Shown: positions 15,901 through 25,295, counted from the stretch's first letter. The stretch: DNA of 64,000 nucleotides from Verrucomicrobia bacterium ADurb.Bin006 (GCA_002071485.1 MWFF01000035.1:1-64000); one strand, 5' to 3'. Translations and numbers: made by a program. Notes: a model not told the origin generated them from the letters alone.

Positions 15901-17592
15901 TCACTGGACGACCATGCCGACAAACGGGGGCACCTTGGCTTGCAGGTACACCAGGACACCTGCCAGCGTGGCCAGGGCGAGGCTGTGGAAGAACACATAG
16001 CGCAGAATCTCGCCCTCGTGTCCAAACCAGTTCGTTGCCGTGCTCGCGACCACAATGCTCTGGGCATCGATCATCTTGCCCATCACGCCGCCGGAGCTGT
16101 TCGCGGCGCCCATCAGGATTGGGCTGATGCCGGTTTGTTCGGCCGTGATGCGCTGAAGACTGCCGAAGAGCACGTTCGACGCCGTGTCTGAACCTGTCAG
16201 CGCCACACCCAGCCATCCGAGCAACGTGCCGAAAAACGGATACCACGTCCCCGTGTGCGCCAGGGCCAGGCCAAGCGTGGCGTCGGCTCCCGAGTACTTC
16301 GTCACATACCCCAGCGCGAGCATCCCGGCGATGGTGAGCAGCGAGAATCGGACGCGGATCAGGGTGACCCAGTACACGGCCAGGAGTTCGCGCGGCGAGT
16401 AACCGATCAATACTCCCGTCACCACCGCAGCCAGCAGAATGGCCGTGCCCGTGGCCGAGAGCCAATTCCAGACAAACACGGCCCGCTCGGGCTGTGCGTT
16501 GAGGGGGGCCACAGGCGGCGAACGCAACACGACTCGATCCAGCTTCGGCACGGGAATGTCGATCTTCGTCACGCCGGACGGCAGGCGCACGCTGACGCCG
16601 CCCACGCCCAGAGGAGAGTCACCGTTGAGGAAGCCTTTGAGCTGAGGCAGACCCCATACGAAGAGAAACAGACTCAACGTAGCCCAAGGCAGCCACGCAC
16701 GCTTCAGTTCGCGGCGCGTGTAGTGCTGGACGGGACGCTCAGCCGGCGTGGATGACGCGGCAGGCAACGCCCAAATCGTTCCCGGTATCCAGAACCTCAG
16801 CAGGCCAGCCAGCGCGCCCATCGAGCAGACGGACGCCACCACATCCACCAGCCATGGGCCGTGGTAATTGGACACGAGGAACTGGGGAACGGCGAAGCTG
16901 ATTCCGGCGGTCAGGGCTGCCGGCCAGACGCCCAGCATGCCCCGCCAGCCGGCCATCGCCCAGACGACCCAGAACGGCACAATGAGGGAGAAGAAAGGCA
17001 ACTGCCGGCCCGCCATTGCCGAGAGTTGATGCAGGTCCATGCCCGTCACGGCGTTGAGCGCTATGATCGGAGTGCCCAGGGATCCGAAGGCCACGGGGGC
17101 GGTGTTGGCGATCAAAGACAGACCACACGCCTGCAACGGCGCGAAGCCCAGGCTGATCAGAATGGCGGATGTGACGGCGACCGGCGTGCCGAACCCCGCC
17201 GCGCCCTCGAAGAAGGCGCCAAACGAGAAGGCAATGAGGATGACCTGCACGCGCGGATCGGGCGCCAACGATGCCAGGCTGCCGCGCAGCACGTCGAACA
17301 GCCCGCGTCGGACAGTCAGTTGATACAGGAAGATTAGGTTGAGGATGATCCACCCGATCGGGAACAGCCCGTATGCAGCGCCATAGCCCGTCGCCCCCAA
17401 CACGGCCTGCACGGGCATGCGATAAACACCCAAAGCCAAAGCCAGCGCAACTCCCAAGCCGAGCCAAGCCGCCAGGTGCACGCGGATGCGCAGCCACGCG
17501 ATCGCCCCGAGAAGCACGACCACTGGCGCCGCCGCCAGCAACGTCGACACCACGCCATTGCCGGTGGGGTCGTAATGCTGTGACCAGGTCAT
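15901..17592 (-). CDS. lctP: L-lactate permease
   Basis: 563 residues with 13 or so hydrophobic segments, as in the LctP/GlcA family. Family marks: WSQHYDPTGNG at the N terminus, FGAFFEGAAGFGTPVAV, IANTAPVAFGSLGTPI, and the C-terminal SDTASNVLFGSLQ and MGAANSSGGVMGKMI. It imports L-lactate (and possibly D-lactate or glycolate) with H+ through the inner membrane. No lactate dehydrogenase gene is nearby and the gene appears to stand alone. The start ATG at 17592 gives the expected N terminus. Confidence 0.93.
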   Translation of the reverse strand: MTWSQHYDPTGNGVVSTLLAAAPVVVLLGAIAWLRIRVHLAAWLGLGVALALALGVYRMPVQAVLGATGYGAAYGLFPIGWIILNLIFLYQLTVRRGLFDVLRGSLASLAPDPRVQVILIAFSFGAFFEGAAGFGTPVAVTSAILISLGFAPLQACGLSLIANTAPVAFGSLGTPIIALNAVTGMDLHQLSAMAGRQLPFFSLIVPFWVVWAMAGWRGMLGVWPAALTAGISFAVPQFLVSNYHGPWLVDVVASVCSMGALAGLLRFWIPGTIWALPAASSTPAERPVQHYTRRELKRAWLPWATLSLFLFVWGLPQLKGFLNGDSPLGVGGVSVRLPSGVTKIDIPVPKLDRVVLRSPPVAPLNAQPERAVFVWNWLSATGTAILLAAVVTGVLIGYSPRELLAVYWVTLIRVRFSLLTIAGMLALGYVTKYSGADATLGLALAHTGTWYPFFGTLLGWLGVALTGSDTASNVLFGSLQRITAEQTGISPILMGAANSSGGVMGKMIDAQSIVVASTATNWFGHEGEILRYVFFHSLALATLAGVLVYLQAKVPPFVGMVVQ

Positions 17593-17666
17593 GCGGGGCG
17601 ACGGGCGGCATGAAATCGCAAAGCGCCGCTTCTGTCCAGCCCGAACCTCAGATCAACACCGTTCGT

Positions 17667-17855
17667 GGTGCATCTGGTTGGTGTCGGTGTTCTTTCGCCC
17701 TGAGGGGCGACGTCCTCGTCGCCCGCCAAACAGGGCCTGCAACTCTCATCGCCGGGGACGAGGCCGTCCCCACTCCACAACGGATCGAGATTGCTGGAGG
17801 GCCTGCCCCCACGCGGCGCAAACTCCATTCCCACCGACAATCCCCAGATGCACTG
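17667..17855 (+). repeat. GGTGCAT-ended interspersed element, divergent copy
   Basis: Runs from GGTGCATCTGG to CAGATGCACTG. The ends and the block CACGCGGCGCAAACTCCATTC are shared with copies 1 and 2, but the middle differs (GGGCGACGTCCTCGTCGCCC and GGGGACGAGGCCGTCCCC palindromes). It fills the gap between the lactate permease and the M50 protease. Confidence 0.65.
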
Positions 17856-17907
17856 CTATCGCCGTGCGCATTGTGTGTTGGGGGGCGGGCGGAGCAACCC
17901 GCCCGAC

Positions 17908-18561
17908 TCATTCCAGACCGGCCATGCGACGCATCAGCACGAAGGTGTAGGACGTGGCGAGCCAGAGCCCGGCGCGCACGATCGGGATTTGAAGCAGGAG
18001 GATGACAATCAAGAGGCCGAATCGGGAAATCCGCATGTACAGTTCGTCGCTCATCCCGATGAGGTTCTTGAACAGGTGCGAGCCGTCGAGGGGCGGAACG
18101 GGCAGGAGATTGAAGAAACAGAGCAAGAGGCTGATTACGGCCAGCATCTGGGCGACCTCGGCGAATGCGCCGATATGGGCGAGCTGGAATCCGCGCGCCA
18201 AACCGACCGCAACACCGGCTACCACGACATTCATGGCGGGTCCGGCGAGCGCGACGAGCGTGTCCTGCCAGCGGCGATGCCGCAGGTTGTACGGGTTGAC
18301 CGGGACCGGCTTGCCCCAGCCGATGATGAAGCCGGCCAGTCTCGAGTCGGCGGCCTGCAGCAGCACCACCAGCAACGGCAGCATCACCGTCCCCATACTG
18401 TCCATGTGCACAATGGGATTCAGGGAGACCCGCCCCTGCAGGCGCGCGGTGTCGTCCCCGAATTTCCAGGCGGTCCAGGCGTGAGCAAACTCGTGGAATG
18501 TCAGCACGATGAGCAGACACACATACCCGAGCAGCCCGTTGAAGATGGCTTCCGCATTCAT
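17908..18561 (-). CDS. Site-2 protease-like M50 membrane metallopeptidase
   Basis: 217 residues from the ATG at 18561. HEFAH (H23, E24, H27) within the first membrane helix supplies two zinc ligands and the catalytic Glu; NLLPVPPLDGSH further on supplies the third ligand (Asp). Four to five membrane helices, no PDZ domain, so it belongs to the compact YwhC-like branch. It cleaves membrane-embedded substrates; the substrate is not known. The gene is followed by the divergent repeat region and preceded by 43 nt after the stop of the upstream ABC permease, so co-transcription with that gene is possible. Confidence 0.92.
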   Translation of the reverse strand: MNAEAIFNGLLGYVCLLIVLTFHEFAHAWTAWKFGDDTARLQGRVSLNPIVHMDSMGTVMLPLLVVLLQAADSRLAGFIIGWGKPVPVNPYNLRHRRWQDTLVALAGPAMNVVVAGVAVGLARGFQLAHIGAFAEVAQMLAVISLLLCFFNLLPVPPLDGSHLFKNLIGMSDELYMRISRFGLLIVILLLQIPIVRAGLWLATSYTFVLMRRMAGLE

Positions 18562-18604
18562 GGGGGCGGCAAGGTAACACAACCGCCCCGGGCGCAAAGG
18601 CAAT

Positions 18605-20320
18605 TCAGGCCCGGAAAAGCTGCCCCATCTTGCGTCCCAGGAGCCGCCCCGCAAAGAGCAGGCTCAGCGTCAGGATGCCCATCCCGACCACACCGAGGGC
18701 GCACGCGACGCTTGGAGCGTTCGGTTCAATGCGCCCCAGCAGCGCGTAGATGGTCTTTGTGATCGGGAAGAACTGCTCGCGCATCGCCAGGATCAGACTG
18801 TCGCTGACTTCGAGCATGGCGAAGGCGAAGGTGAGGATGGTGCCGCCGATCAGGTTGGCCATGATCAACGGAAGCGTGATTCTCCGCAACGTCCGCCAGG
18901 GCGACGCGCCCAGGTTCGCGCTCGCCTCCTCGAGGGTGACACTGGTCTGTTGGAGCCCGGCGTACGCAGATCGGACGATGTAGGGGAGCCGGCGGACGCT
19001 GTAGCTGACGATGAGCAGAAGCGTCGGGTTGTCGCGGGGGTTCAGCCACGAAATGGGCCAATCGAATCCCGCAACATAACCGAAAGCCAGCACGAGTCCG
19101 GGCAGGGCCAGCGGCAGCATCGCCAAAGCGTCGAGCAGCCCGGCCAGTGGAATGCGGCGGCGCGTCAGAAGCCAGGCAATCAAGACGCCCAACCCCAGAT
19201 CAAGCGTCGCGCTCAGGCTCGCGTAGAACAGGCTGTTGCGGATGCTCGGGATTCCCAGATCGTCGCGAAACACGTCGCGATAGTTGTCCAACGTCCAGTC
19301 CGTCGGCAGAACCGAGAAGAACCAGCGGGCCGAGAAGGAGTGTCCGATCACCGCCAGGTGCGGCAGGAGAGCCAGGAGAATCACGCCGCCCAGGCCGGCC
19401 CATATCAAGAGCTTCTGACGCCGGGTCGCCGGCACTTCCGCGCCCGATGTGTGGCCGCGCGCAAGCATCTCGTACCGGCGCCCCGCGACCAGGCGTTTGG
19501 AGACCACAAAGAGCGAAAGCGTCAGCGCCAACACCAAAACGACCAGCGCATAGCCCATCGGATTCGTGTTCAGTTCCGTGATCGAGTCGAAGATCTGCAC
19601 CGGGACGACTCGAGAGAATCCGAACACCAGGGGTGTGCCGAGATCCGTGAACGCCCAGATGAACACGATGATCGCCCCCGCGAACCAGCCGGGCAGGATC
19701 AGCGGGAGCGTCACGGTTCGAAACAGCCGCCAGCCCCCAGCCCCCAAATTATGCGCCGCCTCCCGCAATGTCGGATCGATGTTCGCCATCGCCGCCGACA
19801 CGCTCAGGAGCATGATCGGATAGAGGCTCAGCACCTGCAGGATCACAATGCCCCAGAAGCCGCCCTGCCCAAGCCAATCGATCGGCCGGTCCGGCGCCAG
19901 CAGGCCAAGATCCATCAGCAGCAGGTTCACGGATCCGAAGCGCGCCAAGAGCTGCTTCAGACCGATCGCCCCGACGAACGGCGGCATGATCATCGGAACC
20001 AGCAACAGCCCGCTCAATAGCCCCTTGCACGGAAACCGCAGGCGGGTCAGCGCGTGCCCGAGCGGCAGCGCCAGAAGGGTGGTGAACAGGGTTGTCAGAC
20101 TGCCAATCGCAAAACTGTTCCACAAGGCCTCGCGCTGGAGCGGGCTGGCCAGCAACAGCGCAAAGTGCTCGAGTGTCCAATGCCCGCCGTCACCGAACGC
20201 GCGCCGGAGCATGAAGCTGACCGGATAGAACAGGAACAGACCGAAGAATCCCGCCACGATCCCCAGCAAGCCGGCCGTCGGAGCATTCAGATCGTAGCGC
20301 TTCATCCCGAGTCCGGACAT
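18605..20320 (-). CDS. Fused two-domain ABC permease, Fe(III)/phosphonate type
   Basis: 571 residues holding two complete binding-protein-dependent permease domains, each with an EAA loop: LREAAHNLGAGGWRLFRTVTLPLI (first 20: LREAAHNLGAGGWRLFRTVT) and EEASANLGASPWRTLRRITL. Twelve helices in all. This is the arrangement of FbpB/AfuB iron(III) and some thiamine or 2-aminoethylphosphonate systems. No ATPase or periplasmic binding protein gene is adjacent, so the substrate is undetermined. Two starts are possible, 20320 (MSGLGMKRYD) or 20305; neither has a clear ribosome site. Confidence 0.9.
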   Translation of the reverse strand: MSGLGMKRYDLNAPTAGLLGIVAGFFGLFLFYPVSFMLRRAFGDGGHWTLEHFALLLASPLQREALWNSFAIGSLTTLFTTLLALPLGHALTRLRFPCKGLLSGLLLVPMIMPPFVGAIGLKQLLARFGSVNLLLMDLGLLAPDRPIDWLGQGGFWGIVILQVLSLYPIMLLSVSAAMANIDPTLREAAHNLGAGGWRLFRTVTLPLILPGWFAGAIIVFIWAFTDLGTPLVFGFSRVVPVQIFDSITELNTNPMGYALVVLVLALTLSLFVVSKRLVAGRRYEMLARGHTSGAEVPATRRQKLLIWAGLGGVILLALLPHLAVIGHSFSARWFFSVLPTDWTLDNYRDVFRDDLGIPSIRNSLFYASLSATLDLGLGVLIAWLLTRRRIPLAGLLDALAMLPLALPGLVLAFGYVAGFDWPISWLNPRDNPTLLLIVSYSVRRLPYIVRSAYAGLQQTSVTLEEASANLGASPWRTLRRITLPLIMANLIGGTILTFAFAMLEVSDSLILAMREQFFPITKTIYALLGRIEPNAPSVACALGVVGMGILTLSLLFAGRLLGRKMGQLFRA

Positions 20321-20353
20321 TTCACAAGGCTGCGCGTGATTCGCATGTGCGGG

Positions 20354-20767
20354 CTAACCCTTTGTGCTCTCAGGCGGTCCGGCGTGGCGCCGCACGCGTT
20401 CAGGCAGTGGGTGTTTCAGGCGGTGCAGCCCTTGGAGGTGCTGATCCACCTTCCGATAGACCACCCAGGCGCCCGCCGAAAGCACCACCATCGCAACCTC
20501 GAAAAACCCGGTGAGAAAAAGGTGCTGCCGCTTCTCCTGGCGATAAACCTCGGCCGCCCATGCGGCGACTTCCGGCGACGGCGCCTGAACAATGCGCTTC
20601 GGCGAACGGAACGGATTGTGCGTCACCCTCCACCCCTGGTAGCCCAAAGCGCCCAGCGTGACGAATCCGCCGACCATCGCTACCAAACAAACCGTCTGCA
20701 TCACCTTCCGCACGCGATGCATCCACTGCCCCCCGCTTGCCTCGCTCGGGATCGAATCGTCTGTCAT
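20354..20767 (-). CDS. Small two-helix membrane protein, unknown
   Basis: 137 residues from the ATG at 20767. Two membrane helices (VCLVAMVGGFVTLGALGYQG at about 31-50 and LTGFFEVAMVVLSAGAWVVY at about 83-102) flank a short segment that faces the other side; the C terminus is rich in His, Arg and Pro. I do not recognise the family. The gene lies 33 nt upstream of the ABC permease start on the same strand and could be its first co-transcribed partner. Its stop codon TAG lies in GCGGGCTA, the end sequence of the 72-bp palindrome family. Confidence 0.65.
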   Translation of the reverse strand: MTDDSIPSEASGGQWMHRVRKVMQTVCLVAMVGGFVTLGALGYQGWRVTHNPFRSPKRIVQAPSPEVAAWAAEVYRQEKRQHLFLTGFFEVAMVVLSAGAWVVYRKVDQHLQGLHRLKHPLPERVRRHAGPPESTKG

Positions 20768-20887
20768 GCGGGCGCAGCCTACGCCCAGCCGGTCAAGGAT
20801 TCCATCGCATTCTCCGCGTAACCTTTTCGAGGCTCGGGGCATCGAGATAGAACCTGTGCAGAGGAAGAAATGTTTTTGAACAAAATG

Positions 20888-20917
20888 TTGACAGACGCAT
20901 CGAATATTGGAAATATT
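20888..20917 (+). promoter_or_regulatory. Candidate promoter of the sigma factor gene
   Basis: A perfect -35 TTGACA at 20888-20893, then 18 nt and AATATT at 20912-20917 (4 of 6 bases of a -10), in a markedly AT-rich leader. A further run of TATATATAAAA lies close to the start codon. Promoter identity is inferred from sequence only. Confidence 0.45.
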
Positions 20918-20946
20918 TATCCACTGTATATATAAAACGAATAGAA

Positions 20947-21936
20947 ATGAGCACCAAGGCAACCAGGAAAAAGGCCTCGAGAGCCCCGGTTCCCGCGACG
21001 AAGCGGAACGGCCCACGGAGACTCCAGTCCGCAGCCTTTGCCAAACCCGTGTCGACATCCCAGGTCTGTCGCAACGACAACGCGGCGGCCCTCCGGGCAC
21101 CCCGGTACGGGGTCGATGGCGCGCTGGCGCTCTACATGCGCGAGGTGGGCGAAGTGGACCTTCTGACCGTCGAGGAGGAGAACGCCCTGGCTGCGCGGAT
21201 CAAGAAGGGGGATGAAGCCGCGCGCGAGCACATGATTCGGGCGAACCTGCGCCTGGTGGTGAAGATTGCGCGAGATTACGAAGGTTTGGGCTTGCCGTTG
21301 CTCGACATGATCAACGAGGGGAACATCGGGCTGATGAAGGCGGTCGAGCGGTTCGATCCGGCCAAGGGCGGCAAGCTTTCGACCTACGGCTCGTGGTGGA
21401 TCAAGCAATCGATCCGGCGGGCCATTGCAAACCAATCCAAGACCATCCGGCTGCCGATCCACGCCATGGACAAGCTGAGCAAGGCGTCGAAGCTGGCGGC
21501 TGAAATGCGGGACGAGTTGGGGCGGGACCCGCTGCCCGAGGAACTGGCGGAAGTCCTGGGTCTGCGCACGTCGCGCCTGGCCGAGATGCGTACGGCGGCC
21601 GTGCGTCCGGCCTCACTTGACGCCCCGCTGGGTGACGAGGACGGCACGCGTCTGGCGGAAATCGTCGAAGACGAGCGCGCCACGAATCCGTACGAACTGC
21701 TCGACGAGAAGACCCGCCTGAGCATGCTCGGCGATCTGATCGAGCGCCTGCATCCTCGCGAGCGCAACATCCTGCGCTTGCGTTTTGGGCTCGACGGCGG
21801 AGAGGAGAAGACACTCGAGGAAATCGGGGCCGAGTTCGGTCTGACGCGCGAACGAATCCGGCAAGTCCAGAACGAAGCCCTGGCGAAGCTGCGCCAAATG
21901 ATCCAGGACCGCGAGGCATTTGCCGTCGCGGCCTGA
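20947..21936 (+). CDS. RNA polymerase sigma-70 family factor (RpoD/RpoS type)
   Basis: 329 residues. Region 1.2 (DGALALYMREVGEVDLLTVE), region 2 with core-binding and -10 recognition (NLRLVVKIARDY, DMINEGNIGLMKAVERFDP, KLSTYGSWWIKQSIRRAI), region 3 (LPIHAMDKLSK) and region 4 with the helix-turn-helix FGLTRERIRQVQNEALAKLR. It lacks the long acidic region 1.1 and the non-conserved insert of a housekeeping RpoD, so it is probably a group 2 factor or the phylum's short principal factor. The basic, Lys/Arg-rich 45-residue N terminus is unusual. The gene is single, with an AT-rich leader and no visible Shine-Dalgarno. Confidence 0.92.
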   Translation: MSTKATRKKASRAPVPATKRNGPRRLQSAAFAKPVSTSQVCRNDNAAALRAPRYGVDGALALYMREVGEVDLLTVEEENALAARIKKGDEAAREHMIRANLRLVVKIARDYEGLGLPLLDMINEGNIGLMKAVERFDPAKGGKLSTYGSWWIKQSIRRAIANQSKTIRLPIHAMDKLSKASKLAAEMRDELGRDPLPEELAEVLGLRTSRLAEMRTAAVRPASLDAPLGDEDGTRLAEIVEDERATNPYELLDEKTRLSMLGDLIERLHPRERNILRLRFGLDGGEEKTLEEIGAEFGLTRERIRQVQNEALAKLRQMIQDREAFAVAA

Positions 21937-22074
21937 TGCGCAAGAGGGAAGCTTGGCCGAATGCCCCAGGTTCCCTTTCTGGGCGCGATTTCGCCGGAGC
22001 GCGAATGTCAGACTCCGCGAAGCTTTGTGAAACATCCGGGTTAAAACGCTTCCTCGGTCTGACGCGAAGCCTCG

Positions 22075-22470
22075 CTAAGTCCCTTGCACGTTGACGCGCA
22101 GGGGGATGCTCGTTTGGACCTCGCCGTCAACGGCGATGGCGACGGCATAGTGGCCGGGCTGCTCGAATTTGAGCTGTTGGATATTGATGATGAAGTTGCG
22201 CGAGTGATTGAGAGCGTCGGCGGCCAGCCGGACTTCGAACGGGATGTCGACGGCGGGCATGAGCGATTTGCCGTCCGCATCCACCAGATCGACCCGCAGG
22301 CGGTGCGAACCCTCGTCGGACCGATCGAACACGATGCGTAAGGCGACGGAGCATTGGGGGTGTTTGGCCGGGAGTTGGCGGGCCATGATGGTGTCGAACG
22401 TCCCCAGCAGACTGAGTTTGCCGCCGTAGTCGGTGGCTGCGTCACAGAGCGTCGCGATTTGGATATTCAT
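22075..22470 (-). CDS. DUF6941-like conserved small protein
   Basis: 131 residues from the ATG at 22470 (MNIQIATLCDAATDYGGKLS). Reads LLGTFDTIMARQLP near the start and ends in a regular beta-pattern (GHYAVAIAVDGEVQTSIPLRV). It resembles DUF6941 proteins as I remember them, predicted all-beta cytoplasmic proteins of unknown function that are common in Verrucomicrobiota. No signal peptide. It is transcribed away from the Gfo/Idh gene, from which its start is separated by 115 nt. Confidence 0.75.
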   Translation of the reverse strand: MNIQIATLCDAATDYGGKLSLLGTFDTIMARQLPAKHPQCSVALRIVFDRSDEGSHRLRVDLVDADGKSLMPAVDIPFEVRLAADALNHSRNFIINIQQLKFEQPGHYAVAIAVDGEVQTSIPLRVNVQGT

Positions 22471-22585
22471 AGGCTCGGATGCCGGCCCGCATTGGCCTGC
22501 AGCATACCCGGTCCGCATTTCAACTCCCAGACAAAAGAACACTTTCGGCTTTGGCGGCGGGGGGGGCGGGGCTAGACTGCGGCGC

Positions 22586-23695
22586 ATGGGCTTACCTCTG
22601 AGGGTTGCTGTCCTGGGCACCGGGTCACTGGGCAGAGAGCATGCGCGAATCTACGCGGATCTGGCCTCCGCGGGTGAGGTCCATTTCGCCGGAGTTTACG
22701 ATGCGTCATCGGAAGTGGGGCGCCGGGTTGCTGAGAAGCACCGGGTCCGGACCTTTGTGTCTGTTGGCGAGGCGGCGTCAGCCAGCGATGCCCTGAGTAT
22801 TGTCACCCCGACCTCGACCCATTTCGAGCTGGCGCGGCTGCTTCTCGATCAGGGCAAGCACATCCTCGTCGAGAAGCCGATGACGGACAATGCGGAACAA
22901 GCGGCCGAGTTGGTCGAGTTGGCTCAACGTCAGCACTGTGTCCTTCAGGTCGGCCACGTCGAGCGCTTCAATCCGGTCTTCCACTACCTCCAATCCGTCG
23001 CCTCGGAGCCGCGGTTCATCGAAGCGCATCGGCTCTCGCCCTACCCGTCGCGCAGCACGGACATCGGAGTCGTGCTCGATCTGATGATCCACGATCTTGA
23101 TGTGGTGCTGGCCTTCGTCCGGTCGCCCGTCCTCCAGGTCGATGCCGTGGGAATCCCCGTCCTCAGCCGTTCTGAGGATATCGCCAACGCGCGCCTTCGG
23201 TTTGAAAACGGATGCGTGGCGAACCTCACCGCCAGCCGGGTCAGCCCGGAGCGGATGCGCAAGATTCGGGTCTTCAGCGGTGGGGCGGTGCCGAGCTACG
23301 TGTCGCTCGATTACCGTGCTCAGTCGGGGTACCTCTGCCGCCTGGCGCGTTCGAGCGAGGCGGATGCGTCGCTGTGGCAGAGAATCCTGGCGGCGCGGGA
23401 AGGGACGATTATCAGCGAATTCGCGGGCAAGCGGATTGTCCGCGAGTCGGTGCCGATCACGCACGAGGAACCGCTGAAGCTCGAACTCCAGAGTTTCATC
23501 AACTGTATCCGCGCCCGTCAGGCCCCCGTCGTCACCGGCGAAGCGGCCAAACACGCACTTGATCTGGCCTTCGAAATCACGCGCCAGATCCAGGCCGGCA
23601 TCCCGTCCTCCTGGGCCGGATGGGAGTCCGCGGCTGAGCCCAACCCCGTGGCGGCCTCATCGGGCGATGCGCCCCGTGAGAGACTCGGAGGGTGA
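22586..23695 (+). CDS. Gfo/Idh/MocA oxidoreductase next to lpxB
   Basis: 369 residues. Rossmann dinucleotide-binding loop VAVLGTGSLGREHAR, then STHFELARLLLDQGKHILVEKP with the family's EKP signature, and a C-terminal alpha/beta domain (DLMIHDLDVVLAF). Soluble NAD(P)-dependent dehydrogenase. It lies 24 nt upstream of lpxB, on the same strand, and is likely co-transcribed. Gfo/Idh enzymes are known in lipid A synthesis (GnnA oxidises the 3-OH of UDP-GlcNAc before amination by GnnB), so a lipid A precursor is a reasonable substrate guess; no GnnB-type transaminase is in the window. The start at 22586 avoids a Gly-rich upstream extension. Confidence 0.88.
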   Translation: MGLPLRVAVLGTGSLGREHARIYADLASAGEVHFAGVYDASSEVGRRVAEKHRVRTFVSVGEAASASDALSIVTPTSTHFELARLLLDQGKHILVEKPMTDNAEQAAELVELAQRQHCVLQVGHVERFNPVFHYLQSVASEPRFIEAHRLSPYPSRSTDIGVVLDLMIHDLDVVLAFVRSPVLQVDAVGIPVLSRSEDIANARLRFENGCVANLTASRVSPERMRKIRVFSGGAVPSYVSLDYRAQSGYLCRLARSSEADASLWQRILAAREGTIISEFAGKRIVRESVPITHEEPLKLELQSFINCIRARQAPVVTGEAAKHALDLAFEITRQIQAGIPSSWAGWESAAEPNPVAASSGDAPRERLGG

Positions 23696-23719
23696 GTCCC
23701 CGGACCGCTGTAAGTCCGC

Positions 23720-24991
23720 ATGAGAACCAACCCGCCTCACGGGATCATGCTGGTGGCCGGCGAGACGAGTGGCGACTTGCTGGGCGCTGAACTCGTGTCC
23801 GCTCTGCGCCGATCGCCCGGATGGCAGGCCTGGCCTCACGAACCCCGGGTGTTTGGCGCGGGCGGCCCGCTCATGAGGGCCGCAGGCGTGGACATCGCGC
23901 TGGATCTCACCCGGCATGCGGTTGTCGGCTTGGCTGAGGTGGTGCGGCGGGCTCTCGAATTTCGGCGCTTGCTTCAGAGCCTTGTCGACTTGGCCTGCGC
24001 GCGCCAACCCGACCTGCTGGTTGGGATCGATTTCTCCGCATTCAATCGCCGTCTGGTGCGGGCTCTCAGGCGCCGGTTGGCGGCGCAAACCGGGGTCTTC
24101 CACAACTGGCGCCCACGTTTTGTGCAGTACGTGTCGCCTCAGGTCTGGGCCTCGCGACCGCGACGCGCTTACGGTCTGGCGCGCGATTATGACCTGCTGC
24201 TCTGCCTGTTCTCGTTTGAGAAGGAGTGGTACGCGCGGCGGGTTCCCAAACTCGCCGTCGAATGGGTGGGCCATCCATTGCTTGACCGTCATGCCACGCG
24301 TTTGGCCCGCCCGCGTGCCTCGCCCCCAGCCTCCCCGTCCGACCCGCCCACGATTCTCCTCCTGCCGGGCAGCCGCGTGGGCGAACTGCAGGCGCATCTC
24401 CCCGTCCTGCTTGGCGCGGTCGAACGGCTGCGTGCCGGTCTTCGAGCGCGATTCCAGCTCGTCCTGCCCAATCCGGGTCTGCGTCCTTTGGCCGAAAGGC
24501 TCGGGGCGCGCGACGGACCCGATTTCGCGGTGCAGGTGGGCGGTTTGGCGGAGGCGCTCGATGGGGCGACCGTGGCGATCGCATCGACGGGCACGGTGAC
24601 TCTCGAATGTGCGCTGTACGGCGTGCCGACCGTCACGTTCTACAAGACCTCGTGGACAACGTATCAGTTCGCCAAGCGCCTGGTCACGGTCGCCTATGCG
24701 GCCATGCCGAACCTTCTTGCGAATGCGCCCGTCTTTCCCGAGTTCATTCAGCACGCTGCCACCCCAGACAACCTCGCCGACGCGGCGCGCGCGCTCCTCA
24801 CGGACCCGGCCCGCCGCAATCAGATCGGGCAACGCCTCGCGCAAGTCGTCGGGTCCTTGGGCGGTCCTGGGGCCAGCGATCGGGCGGCCGCGGCCATCCT
24901 CGGCATTCTGAATTCGCCTCCGCGACGGCGGCTCTCGATGGGGCGGGATGCGCCGCATGATTTCCTCGCCCCGATGGGCGCCGATTTGTAG
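23720..24991 (+). CDS. lpxB: Lipid-A-disaccharide synthase
   Basis: 423 residues, near the usual 380-400. N-terminal GIMLVAGETSGDLLGAELV, the central FVQYVSPQVWASRPRRAY and EWVGHPLLD, and the C-terminal glycosyltransferase B signature ASTGTVTLECALYGVPTVTF are classic for GT19. It joins UDP-2,3-diacylglucosamine and 2,3-diacylglucosamine-1-phosphate into the tetra-acyl disaccharide at the inner face of the cytoplasmic membrane. Its presence shows the organism makes lipid A and has an outer membrane. The following zinc-ribbon gene begins 10 nt after the stop. Confidence 0.96.
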   Translation: MRTNPPHGIMLVAGETSGDLLGAELVSALRRSPGWQAWPHEPRVFGAGGPLMRAAGVDIALDLTRHAVVGLAEVVRRALEFRRLLQSLVDLACARQPDLLVGIDFSAFNRRLVRALRRRLAAQTGVFHNWRPRFVQYVSPQVWASRPRRAYGLARDYDLLLCLFSFEKEWYARRVPKLAVEWVGHPLLDRHATRLARPRASPPASPSDPPTILLLPGSRVGELQAHLPVLLGAVERLRAGLRARFQLVLPNPGLRPLAERLGARDGPDFAVQVGGLAEALDGATVAIASTGTVTLECALYGVPTVTFYKTSWTTYQFAKRLVTVAYAAMPNLLANAPVFPEFIQHAATPDNLADAARALLTDPARRNQIGQRLAQVVGSLGGPGASDRAAAAILGILNSPPRRRLSMGRDAPHDFLAPMGADL

Positions 24992-25001
24992 GATGCAGCC
25001 C

Positions 25002-25295
25002 ATGACACGTCATTGCCATCAGTGTGGCTGGGAATGGACGCACGGGCGCCAGCCCGGGCGGACCGAGGCTTGCGAGCGGTGCGGGGCGGAAATGCGGGTA
25101 TGCCTGAACTGCCATCATTTTGATCTGGCCGTTGCCCAACAATGCCGCGAGTCGCGAGCCGAGCCTGTCGCGGAGAAGGATCGGGCGAACTTCTGTGAGT
25201 GGTTCGATTTCGCATGTCGTGTTTATGCGCCTCGGGGCGGGCGCGATCCAGCCTCGGACGCGCGCGCTCAATTCCAGAAACTCTTCGGAGATTGA
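25002..25295 (+). CDS. Small zinc-ribbon protein
   Basis: 97 residues from the ATG at 25002, with AGGA 8 nt before it. Cysteine pairs CHQCGWEW, CERCG and CLNCHHF, plus later Cys in QQCRES and NFCEWFDFACRVY, form one or two zinc-binding ribbons. The C terminus is a short charged helix (DARAQFQKLFGD). Small soluble proteins of this type are widespread in the phylum; the role is unknown. It is likely translated with lpxB, whose stop is 10 nt upstream. An alternative start lies at 24993. Confidence 0.75.
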   Translation: MTRHCHQCGWEWTHGRQPGRTEACERCGAEMRVCLNCHHFDLAVAQQCRESRAEPVAEKDRANFCEWFDFACRVYAPRGGRDPASDARAQFQKLFGD

